In this document: piece by piece, positions 57,210 through 64,000 of the stretch
Position numbering within the stretch: position 1 is the first letter of the stretch
Layout: each line of letters starts with the position of its first letter
Source: PALSA-1004 sp963829085
Lineage (GTDB): Bacteria; Pseudomonadota; Gammaproteobacteria; Burkholderiales; SG8-41
Length of the DNA stretch: 64,000 nt
Assembly (NCBI GenBank): GCA_963829085.1
Contig: CAWHHJ010000024.1
Coordinates: 1-64,000 of the forward strand
Direction of reading: 5' to 3'
Program-made: the position numbers and the translations under genes
Notes under the pieces: generated by a model
Database searches by the model: none
Seen by the model: the letters and a program-made list of their open reading frames with translations, nothing else
Told to the model about the DNA's origin: nothing

Positions 57210-58206
57210 CCGTCGCTTAATCGCGCACAGGAACGTCGAGATAACGCTGGCCGCACTTTTCCTGCTCGTGTTGAGCCTTACGAGCGCATCTGGGTTCGCA
57301 GCGTCAGACTACCCGACCAGGCCGATCAGATTGATTGTGCCGTTCGCACCGGGCGGGGGCGCCGATATCAGTGGACGCACGATCGCCAGTAAACTCACTG
57401 ATCGACTGCAGCAGCAGGTTGTGGTCGATAACCGTCCGGGTGCCGGCGGTAACATCGGAACCGAGCTGGTCGCGAAGGCGAATGCCGATGGCTATACGCT
57501 CTTACTCGCGTCGAGCAGTTACGGCGCAAATCCAAGTCTCTACAAACTCTCGTACGATCCGGTCAGCGGCTTCGAAGCAATCACACTGGTGAGCCAGCAG
57601 CCGTTTATCTTCGTCATTAATCCGGCAGTGCCGGCGAAGTCGGTGAAGGAGTTGATCGCGTACGCGAAGTCAAATCCCGGCAAGCTCAACTACATTTCGT
57701 CGGGAGCGGGCGGCATACAGCATCTCGCCGTCGAGTTGTTCAAGAGCATGGCGGCCATCGATATTGTGCATATACCGTATCGCGGCGGCTCCTCGGGACA
57801 GACAGACCTCATCGCAAACCACGTGCAAATCGAATTCGGTACTATGCTCTCGACCCTGCCGCTCGTGAAAAGCGGCCAGTTGCGCGCACTCGCCGTGACA
57901 ACTGCAGTGCGCTCTGCCGCATTGCCCGATATACCTGCGCTAACAGAGGCAGTGCCCGGTTATGCAGTCAGCGGCTGGTACGCGGTGTTTGCGCCTGCTG
58001 GAACGCCACGCGACGTCGTAACGATTTTAAACCGTGAGATCGTAGGGCTGCTGCAGGCGCCCGACGTGCGGCAGCGCCTTGCGAATGAGGGCAGCATGGT
58101 CGTCGGGAGCACACCACAGGAATTGAGAGAGCATGTCAGGCAGGAAGTCGGCAAGTGGAAAAAGCTTGTAGCGGAAACCAACATCAAACTCGAGGCGAGC
58201 CGGTAA
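57202..58206 (+). CDS. Bug/TctC-family periplasmic substrate-binding protein, tandem partner
   Basis: 334 residues from a TTG at 57202 inside the stop of the preceding Bug gene. Leader ITLAALFLLVLSLTSASGFA, then VPFAPGGGADISGRTIASKLTD, NRPGAGGNIGTELVAKANADGYTLLL, LSYDPVSGFEAITLV, NPAVPAKSVKELIAYAKSNPGKLNYISSGAG and HIPYRGGSSGQTDLIANHV. Clearly different from the first receptor, so this is not a recent duplication; the two may bind related ligands. The LVIVD gene follows after 14 bases. Confidence 0.9.
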   Translation: MINRRLIAHRNVEITLAALFLLVLSLTSASGFAASDYPTRPIRLIVPFAPGGGADISGRTIASKLTDRLQQQVVVDNRPGAGGNIGTELVAKANADGYTLLLASSSYGANPSLYKLSYDPVSGFEAITLVSQQPFIFVINPAVPAKSVKELIAYAKSNPGKLNYISSGAGGIQHLAVELFKSMAAIDIVHIPYRGGSSGQTDLIANHVQIEFGTMLSTLPLVKSGQLRALAVTTAVRSAALPDIPALTEAVPGYAVSGWYAVFAPAGTPRDVVTILNREIVGLLQAPDVRQRLANEGSMVVGSTPQELREHVRQEVGKWKKLVAETNIKLEASR

Positions 58207-58220
58207 CGAAGGGGAGTGCA

Positions 58221-59375
58221 ATGAGTCAGGCGAAAGGCATCAGACAGGTCGGGTTCTTCGATTGCCCGGGCGGCGGACAGGTGGTGGTCGAAGGCAATAC
58301 CGCGTTCATCGGACACATGCGAAATCCACATGGAACATCAATCGTGGATGTTGCAGATCCGAAAAGCCCAAAGCTACTCGCGAAAATCGCGATGCCGCCC
58401 GGCACGCACTCACACAAAGCACGGGTCGGCAACGGCATCATGCTCACCAACCGTGAAGTTCTCGGCACAAAGGCGGCTCGCGGCGAAGTGGCGCCCGGCG
58501 ACTTCCGTGGCGGGCTCGGCGTGTACGATATCGAAAATCCGGCGAAGCCGAAGCTGATCATGAACTGGGAAGTCAGCGGCGATGCGGCGCGAGGCACCGG
58601 CGTTCATCGCTTCGATTTCGATGGCCGCTACGCGTACATTTCGCCGACCTGCGAAGGATACGTCGGCAACATCGTCATGATTCTCGATTTCAAGAACCCT
58701 GCAAAACCCGAAGAGGTCGGCCGCTGGTGGATGCCGGGTCAATGGAAGGCCGGCGGTGAAAAAGCGCCGTGGGAAGGCAACGCACATCGCTGCCATCATC
58801 CGCTGCGCGTCGGCAATCGACTTTACACAAGCTATTGGTGGGGCGGTTTCGTGATTCTGAATATCGAGGACATGAGTAAACCGAAGTTCGTGTCCGGACA
58901 TGACTGGAGTCCGCCATTTCCGTGGCCTACGCACACCGCGCTCAAAGTTCCGTTCAAAATAGATGGCCGCGACCTCATGGTCGTGTCCGATGAGGATGTC
59001 ACGCGGCTACCCGGCTGCCCGCCGTATTCATCAGCGTTCCTGTGGATCGTCGATGTGACGGATGAGAAATATCCGACGCAGTTTGCGAGTTATCAGATTG
59101 ACGGCATACCGCCCGAGGAACAACCGTACATGACCGGCTGCCATCAGCCGGTGGAAAAGATAACGAGCACCGAAATTCCAGTCGCATGGTTCGCACATGG
59201 TCTGCGGATCGTTGATATTGTCCGGCCACACGCGCCGAAAGAGATCGCGTATTATTTGCCAGACGTGCCGCAAGGTTCCGACCGCGTGCAAAGCAACGAT
59301 GTGTTCGTCGATGGTCGCGGCCTCATTTACCTGCTTGATCGCGTGCGTGGACTGAACATTCTCGAACGAACCTGA
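58221..59375 (+). CDS. LVIVD-repeat beta-propeller protein
   Basis: 384 residues from the ATG at 58221, with AGGGGAG ahead. Repeats of the form VDVADPKSPKLLAKI, YDIENPAKPKLIMNW, LDFKNPAKPEEVGRW, LNIEDMSKPKFVS and VDIVRPHAPKEIAYY are LVIVD blades. The family is widespread and uncharacterised. There is no signal peptide. It sits between two Bug receptors and the gamma-glutamyltransferase-like gene. Histidines in GTHSHKARVGNG and HRCHHPLRVGNR could bind metal, as in related propellers, but this is inference. Confidence 0.8.
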   Translation: MSQAKGIRQVGFFDCPGGGQVVVEGNTAFIGHMRNPHGTSIVDVADPKSPKLLAKIAMPPGTHSHKARVGNGIMLTNREVLGTKAARGEVAPGDFRGGLGVYDIENPAKPKLIMNWEVSGDAARGTGVHRFDFDGRYAYISPTCEGYVGNIVMILDFKNPAKPEEVGRWWMPGQWKAGGEKAPWEGNAHRCHHPLRVGNRLYTSYWWGGFVILNIEDMSKPKFVSGHDWSPPFPWPTHTALKVPFKIDGRDLMVVSDEDVTRLPGCPPYSSAFLWIVDVTDEKYPTQFASYQIDGIPPEEQPYMTGCHQPVEKITSTEIPVAWFAHGLRIVDIVRPHAPKEIAYYLPDVPQGSDRVQSNDVFVDGRGLIYLLDRVRGLNILERT

Positions 59376-59451
59376 AGCTCACCGCCCTGCTCCGTCGGTC
59401 TCTGAGAGACGGCGGGCGCACAGCCGCATTTAACGTACTCCAGGAGTCTTC

Positions 59452-61212
59452 ATGAAACGTAAAGTGAAAATGGCGATCCAGCCACCGAGCTTCCGGCCGA
59501 CGGTGGTCGGTACGCACTATGCGGCGGCCACGGGCCACTATCTGGGCACCGCGGCTGCAATGCGCATACTCGATGGCGGCGGTAATGCGGTCGACGCAGG
59601 CGTCTGCGCAGCCATGGCACTCGCGATCTTGCAGCCCGATATGGTCAGCTTCGCCGGCGTTGCACCGACGCTTATATATCTCAAGAAAGAAGATCGCGTC
59701 ATCAGCCTGGCCGGACTCGGCTACTGGCCAAAAGCGACGGACATTAATCGCCTCATCTCCGAGGGGAACGGCGAACACGTGCCGGAAGGACTGCTGCGCA
59801 CAGTGATGCCCGCCGCGCCGGCAACGCATATCGAAGCGCTGCGCCGCTATGGCACCATTTCCTTCGAGCAGGCCGCGACCGCAGCAATGGAAATCGCGCG
59901 CGATGGTTTTGCCGTGTATCCGCTGCTTGCAAGCAACATCGAATACACCGCCGAGCAATTCGCACGCTGGCCGGACAACGCGAAAGTGTTTCTGCCGGGC
60001 GGAAAACCGCTGAAAGTGGGCGAGGTTTTGAAACAGGAAGATCTCGCGCGCACGATTCTCAAAATGATCGAAGCCGAGCGCAATAAGCGCGGGGACCGCG
60101 ATAGCAAACTGCGGGCCGTCCACGACTACTTCTATCGCGGTCCGATCGCCGATGCAGTGCACGACTACCATCAGCGCCACAACGGTTTTGTCACTAAAGA
60201 TGATCTCGCCGGATTCGAAGTACCAGTCGAGAACAGCATCACCGTCAACTACCGTGGTTATGAAGTGCACAGTTGTGACGTGTGGTGTCAGGGCATCGTC
60301 CTGCTCGAAACACTCAAGATTCTTGAAGGCTATGACCTCAAAAGCCTCGGCCACAATTCGCTCGCGTATGTTCATCTCGTCAATCAGGCGCTCAATCTCG
60401 CGTTCGCCGATCGCGAGGCTTATTCCGGCGATCCGAAATTCGTGAAGATGCCGCGCGAAGGTTTGCTCGCGGACGCTTATGCAGTGCGTCAGCGCACGCG
60501 GATCAATCCGCAGCGCGCCTTCCCGACGCTGCCGGATCCCGGTTATCCGGAAGGCGCTCCGAAACCTTTCCTGTTGCACGAACGCGCAAAAGAAGCGGGC
60601 CGCGGCGTTGGCAACAAGGCGCTGCAGCCTGGCACCATCTACGGGTGCGTGATTGATCAGGAGGGCAACGGTTATTCGGCGACGCTCTCTGATCCGCAGT
60701 ACGACACGCCCATAATTTCGGGCACCGGGCTGGCGATTTCGTCGCGCGGCTGCCAGTCCCGACTGACGCCGGGACATCCGAGCGTCGTTGCGCCCGGTAA
60801 ACGGCCGAGGCTCACTCCTAATCCGTCGCTCGCATTTCGCGACGGCAAACTGTTCATGGCGTTCGGCACACCTGGCGGTGACGTGCAGTCGCAGGCGATG
60901 CTGCAGGTATTTCTCAACGTGGTGGAATTCGGCATGCCGGTGCAACAGGCGGTCGAATCTTCGCGCATCTCGAGCTGGAACTTCCCGAACTCGTTTGCGC
61001 CGCACCGCTATCATCCGGCGCGTATCAACGTCGAGAACACATTGCCCGCGCCGACTGTCGAGTCGCTGAAAGAGCTTGGCCATGATGTCGACGTGTGGCC
61101 GCAGTTTCCAGCCGAGAACGCCGGCGTCTGTGCCGTCATGGTTCATCCCGAGACAGGACAAAAACACGCGGGCGCTGATCCGCGACGGGAAGGCTACGCC
61201 GGAGCGTGGTAA
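59452..61212 (+). CDS. Gamma-glutamyltransferase family protein (Ntn hydrolase)
   Basis: 586 residues: GHYLGTAAAMRILDGGGNAVDAGVCAAMALAILQPDMVSFAG is the family start. The maturation nucleophile is most likely Thr395 in QPGTIYGCVIDQEGN, which matches the threonine of the small subunit in E. coli enzyme. NPSLAFRDGKLFMAFGTPGGDVQSQAMLQVFLNVVEFGMPVQQAVESSRI is also typical. No signal peptide is seen, unlike the periplasmic E. coli enzyme. The family cleaves gamma-glutamyl amides or acts as cephalosporin/amide acylase. Its stop overlaps the next Bug gene by seven bases. Confidence 0.9.
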   Translation: MKRKVKMAIQPPSFRPTVVGTHYAAATGHYLGTAAAMRILDGGGNAVDAGVCAAMALAILQPDMVSFAGVAPTLIYLKKEDRVISLAGLGYWPKATDINRLISEGNGEHVPEGLLRTVMPAAPATHIEALRRYGTISFEQAATAAMEIARDGFAVYPLLASNIEYTAEQFARWPDNAKVFLPGGKPLKVGEVLKQEDLARTILKMIEAERNKRGDRDSKLRAVHDYFYRGPIADAVHDYHQRHNGFVTKDDLAGFEVPVENSITVNYRGYEVHSCDVWCQGIVLLETLKILEGYDLKSLGHNSLAYVHLVNQALNLAFADREAYSGDPKFVKMPREGLLADAYAVRQRTRINPQRAFPTLPDPGYPEGAPKPFLLHERAKEAGRGVGNKALQPGTIYGCVIDQEGNGYSATLSDPQYDTPIISGTGLAISSRGCQSRLTPGHPSVVAPGKRPRLTPNPSLAFRDGKLFMAFGTPGGDVQSQAMLQVFLNVVEFGMPVQQAVESSRISSWNFPNSFAPHRYHPARINVENTLPAPTVESLKELGHDVDVWPQFPAENAGVCAVMVHPETGQKHAGADPRREGYAGAW

Positions 61213-62183
61213 GAATAGTCGCAGTACGCTGCGCGCTAGCAGCGTGCGCGGCGGCGGTCGTCCTTAGCGCGCTGCCGGCACTTGGCGCGGATGCGTATCC
61301 GACTCGTCCAATTCGCATCATCGTACCGTTTACGCCCGGCACGCTGGACGTGCTCGCCCGCAGCATCGGTCAAAAGCTTACTGAAAAATACGGCCAGACC
61401 ATCGTCGTGGAGAACCGGCCGGGCGCGGGAACCATCGTCGGCACTGACATCCTCGCCAAATCGACGCCCGACGGCTATACGCTCGAGATGATCACCACGA
61501 CGTTCGTGATCAATCCGAGCCTGTATAAAAAATTGCCGTACGATCCGCTGCGCGATTTCGCGCCGATCACTCAACTCGACACGGTCGCAAATATTCTCGT
61601 CGTCAATCCCTCGATGCCCGCCAACTCGTTGAAGGAATTAATCGCTCTCGCCAAGTCCAAGCCGGGGCAGCTTACGTACGCTTCTCCGGGCAGCGGCTCT
61701 GCTCCGCATATAGCGACGGAACTCATGAAAAGCATGGCGGGCATAGATATGGTGCACGTACCTTACAAAGGCATCCCGGAAGCAGCCACCGATGTCATCG
61801 CAAACCGCGTGACGATGCTGATGACCACGACAGCATCCGCTGCCACGTTCATCAAAGCAGGACGTCTGCGCGCTCTTGCGGTGAGCAGCCGCAAGCGCGT
61901 AGCTGCAATGCCCGATATTCCAACAGTCGGCGAAACGCTGCCGGGCTACGTCGCGGACGCTTTTCGCGGTGTGATCGCACCGGCAGGCGTATCGAAACCG
62001 GTCATCAATCAACTCGCCGCCGATATCGCCGCTGCGCTGAAACAGCCGGATGTGCATGATCGTCTGATCAATGACGGTTCAGATCCGGTTGGCAGCACGC
62101 CCGAAGCGTTCGCGGCGTTCCTGCGCAGTGAAATGCTAAAATGGGGCAAGGTCGTGAAAGAGTCGGGCGCGCGTCCCGACTGA
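61206..62183 (+). CDS. Bug/TctC-family periplasmic substrate-binding protein with a short ligand loop
   Basis: 325 residues from a GTG at 61206 that overlaps the gamma-glutamyltransferase stop. Leader VAVRCALAACAAAVVLSALPALGA, then IIVPFTPGTLDVLARSIGQKL, NRPGAGTIVGTDILAKSTPDGYTLEM, LPYDPLRDFAPITQL, NPSMPANSLKELIALAKSKPGQLTYASPGSG and HVPYKGIPEAATDVIANRV. The usual PGGxxD loop is one residue shorter here (PGTLD), which should reshape the pocket. The link to the upstream gene suggests a gamma-glutamyl or amide-type ligand. Confidence 0.9.
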   Translation: MVRIVAVRCALAACAAAVVLSALPALGADAYPTRPIRIIVPFTPGTLDVLARSIGQKLTEKYGQTIVVENRPGAGTIVGTDILAKSTPDGYTLEMITTTFVINPSLYKKLPYDPLRDFAPITQLDTVANILVVNPSMPANSLKELIALAKSKPGQLTYASPGSGSAPHIATELMKSMAGIDMVHVPYKGIPEAATDVIANRVTMLMTTTASAATFIKAGRLRALAVSSRKRVAAMPDIPTVGETLPGYVADAFRGVIAPAGVSKPVINQLAADIAAALKQPDVHDRLINDGSDPVGSTPEAFAAFLRSEMLKWGKVVKESGARPD

Positions 62184-62285
62184 TGTCTTAAGCGCCACTG
62201 CGCGAGCCGGTGGCGTCCTCAGAGTGCAGTACATGTGCCGGTAGAACCCCGACGCGTACGTTTTCAAATTCCAGGAGTAAAAAAG

Positions 62286-63650
62286 ATGGCATCCGGCGTA
62301 TTTGACGACGCGCTGATCAAGCACCTGTGGTCGAGCGACGAGTTCAGGGACATATTCAGTGACGCGAATCGCATTCAGAAATGGTATGACTTCGAAGCTG
62401 CGCTCGCTCTCGAGCAGGCTGATCTCGGCATCATTCCGCACGCAGCTGCGAACGAAATTGCGGCGAAAGCAAAGATTGCAAACGTCGACATCGAAACCAT
62501 CGCCGCGGAAATCCGGCGCATCAAGCACCCGCTCGTGCCGGCCCTGAAGGCGGTGCAGACCTTGTGCACGCCCGAGCACGGCGAATTTATCCACTTCGGA
62601 CCCACGACGCAGGATGTGCTCGATACCGGGACAGTGCTGCAGATGAAGGAGGGCCATGCGGCATATCTGCGCGACATGAAGGCGATTGGGCGCGAGTTGT
62701 ACCGCCTCTCGGAAAAGTACCGCGCAACGCCAATGGTGGGACGCACGCACGGCGTGCAAGCGCTGCCCATTACGTTCGGGCACAAATCTGCCGTTTGGCT
62801 CTCGGAAATGGGACGTCATTATGAACGCTTGCGCCAGCTTGAGCCGCGCGTTTTCGTGGGCGGCATGGTCGGCGCGGTCGGTACTCAAGCGTCGTATGGA
62901 CCCAAAGCGCGGGAACTCGAACGCGGCTTGATGAAGCGCCTTGGGCTCGGAGTCGCCGATATCAACTGGCAGCCTGCGCGCGATCGCTTCGCTGAGTATG
63001 TGTGCGTGCTCGGCATGATCGGCGCAACGCTCGGCAAGATCGCGAATCAGATTTATATGCTCGAGCACAACGAGATCGACGAGCTGCTGGAGCCGTTCAG
63101 CGAAGGCAAGGTCGGCTCGTCGACAATGCCGCACAAACGCAATCCCAGTACCTGCGAAGCCGTGATGGGCGTATCGCGGGCAATCAAGTACAACGTCGCG
63201 CTCATGCTTGAATCGATGGTTATCGACCACGAACGCGATGGCGCTGCATGGCGTTCGGAATGGCGGGCGCTACCCGAAGCATGTCTCATGGCGGGCGGCA
63301 TGCTTGCAACGATGAAGTATGTAATAAGCGGGCTCGTCGTTAACGTCGACAAGATGCGCAGCAATCTCGATCTGCTCGGCGGCTTCCTGCTGTCAGAGCG
63401 CGTGATGTTTGCGTTGGCGGACAAGGTCGGCAAACAAAGTGCGCACGAGCTTGTCTACGAGATATCGATGCATGGCATAGAGCACGGCATCAGCTTCGAG
63501 CAAGCGTTGATGGCAGACAAGCGGGTGCGTGATGCGATGAGCGAAACGGAGCTGCGCGCAACACTCGATCCCACCACTTACGTCGGATTAGCGCCCGAGA
63601 TCGTCGATGAAGTGCTGGCCCAGACGCAAAAAAACGGCTGGCTCAATTAA
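62286..63650 (+). CDS. Fumarase/aspartase-superfamily lyase (adenylosuccinate lyase/CMLE-like)
   Basis: 454 residues from the ATG at 62286, with AGGAG upstream. TSQ-type GPTTQDVLDTGTVLQMKEG, GRTHGVQALPITFGHKSAVWLSEMGRHYERL, and the signature GSSTMPHKRNP (S-S-x-MPxKxNP) place it in the superfamily that removes or adds fumarate-type groups or lactonises cis,cis-muconates. Closest overall in length to adenylosuccinate lyase-like and carboxymuconate cycloisomerase-like enzymes. It lies 102 bases after a Bug gene. The substrate is unknown; purine synthesis is unlikely given the context. Confidence 0.88.
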   Translation: MASGVFDDALIKHLWSSDEFRDIFSDANRIQKWYDFEAALALEQADLGIIPHAAANEIAAKAKIANVDIETIAAEIRRIKHPLVPALKAVQTLCTPEHGEFIHFGPTTQDVLDTGTVLQMKEGHAAYLRDMKAIGRELYRLSEKYRATPMVGRTHGVQALPITFGHKSAVWLSEMGRHYERLRQLEPRVFVGGMVGAVGTQASYGPKARELERGLMKRLGLGVADINWQPARDRFAEYVCVLGMIGATLGKIANQIYMLEHNEIDELLEPFSEGKVGSSTMPHKRNPSTCEAVMGVSRAIKYNVALMLESMVIDHERDGAAWRSEWRALPEACLMAGGMLATMKYVISGLVVNVDKMRSNLDLLGGFLLSERVMFALADKVGKQSAHELVYEISMHGIEHGISFEQALMADKRVRDAMSETELRATLDPTTYVGLAPEIVDEVLAQTQKNGWLN

Positions 63651-63752
63651 CGACACGCCAACTGCATTAGTATTAATTAGTATCGCGCGGTCCGGACTCG
63701 CCGAATCCCGATCTCACATCCTGAACCTCGCATCCGGAATCCGAATCCGATT

Positions 63753-64000
63753 ATGAACGTCTCAATCCTCGACGATTATCAGAATGTCGTCTCAACGCTC
63801 GCATGCTTCAGAAAGCTCGCGGGCCATAAGGTCACCGTGTGGAACGATCACACCAAAGACATCGATGTCCTCGCCGAACGCCTGAAAGACACTGAGGCAC
63901 TGGTGTTGATACGCGAGCGCACGCCGATTCGTGCGGCGCTGATCGAGCGGCTGCCCGAACTCAAACTGATCAGCCAGCGCAGCGTCTATCCTCATATCGA
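63753..64000 (+). CDS. D-isomer-specific 2-hydroxyacid dehydrogenase, N-terminal part (runs off the window)
   Basis: Starts at the ATG at 63753: MNVSILDDYQNVVSTLACF, then GHKVTVWNDHTKDIDVLAERLKDTEALVLIRERTPI and LPELKLISQRS. This is the N-terminal catalytic domain of NAD-dependent 2-hydroxyacid dehydrogenases, with the RERTPI motif near the substrate arginine site. The NAD-binding domain and the His/Glu catalytic pair lie beyond the right edge. Follows the lyase by about 100 bases. Confidence 0.85.
   Translation, partial: MNVSILDDYQNVVSTLACFRKLAGHKVTVWNDHTKDIDVLAERLKDTEALVLIRERTPIRAALIERLPELKLISQRSVYPHI

Noticed and set aside
59323..61167. 614-codon open frame opposite the gamma-glutamyltransferase gene
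   Set aside because: It is the antisense shadow of a well-conserved gene; its translation is rich in Arg and His with no domain.
63658..63752. Repeated short units (ATTAGTAT, and ATCCG/AATCCG) between the lyase and the dehydrogenase
   Set aside because: Only two or three imperfect short units; no evidence of a tandem-repeat element or a terminator.

Overview
This 64 kb window looks like accessory catabolic DNA of a GC-rich betaproteobacterium, most likely Burkholderiales. The main argument is twelve periplasmic substrate-binding proteins of the Bug/TctC family (nine intact, three broken), an expansion typical of Bordetella, Cupriavidus and relatives. The rest is a mix of catabolic enzymes, two NitT/TauT-type ABC importers and one oligopeptide-type ABC importer. 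I saw no rRNA, tRNA, phage, transposase or CRISPR. Only one DNA-binding regulator (RpiR family) was found in the whole window.

Layout. 1-9.8 kb, all minus strand: a TauD-like fragment, a wrecked Bug gene, a frameshifted thiamine-diphosphate enzyme, a CoxG-like SRPBCC protein, a Tat-exported MmgE/PrpD protein, a formamidase-family enzyme, an NHL beta-propeller, a GFA protein, a split asparaginase and membrane proteins. 10-14.4 kb: two Bug receptors, a dienelactone-hydrolase-type enzyme and a dCTP deaminase. 14.4-19.2 kb: an ABC importer operon with one binding protein, two different permeases, two different ATPases and a DsrE-like protein. 19.3-26.7 kb: an acyl-CoA operon (acyl-CoA ligase, crotonase, acyl-CoA dehydrogenase, thiolase-fold protein, DUF35 partner) ending in a Bug receptor and an orphan TonB. 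27-37.7 kb: Bug receptors alternating with single enzymes (isochorismatase-like hydrolase, deacetylase, persulfide dioxygenase-rhodanese fusion, alpha/beta hydrolase) plus a POT peptide transporter. 37.8-40.4 kb: a complete one-permease NitT/TauT importer. 40.6-54.5 kb: a divergent locus around an RpiR regulator, with an Opp-type ABC importer and two separate AtuA/DUF4387 pairs, bordered by a frameshifted allophanate hydrolase. 54.5-64 kb: a GctA/GctB CoA-transferase pair facing a plus-strand run of three Bug receptors, an LVIVD propeller, a gamma-glutamyltransferase-like enzyme, a fumarase-superfamily lyase and the start of a 2-hydroxyacid dehydrogenase.

The working logic appears to be uptake receptor plus enzyme: most Bug genes lie next to, or overlap by a few bases, a catabolic gene, and no TctA/TctB membrane subunits are present. 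About ten genes are broken, nearly always by single-base indels, many in short homopolymers; restoring the frame brings conserved motifs back into register. This points to sequence error at least as much as to gene decay. The most notable points are the asymmetric two-ATPase importer, the divergent RpiR/Opp/AtuA-DUF4387 locus, and the thiolase-fold/DUF35 pair that lacks thiolase cysteines.
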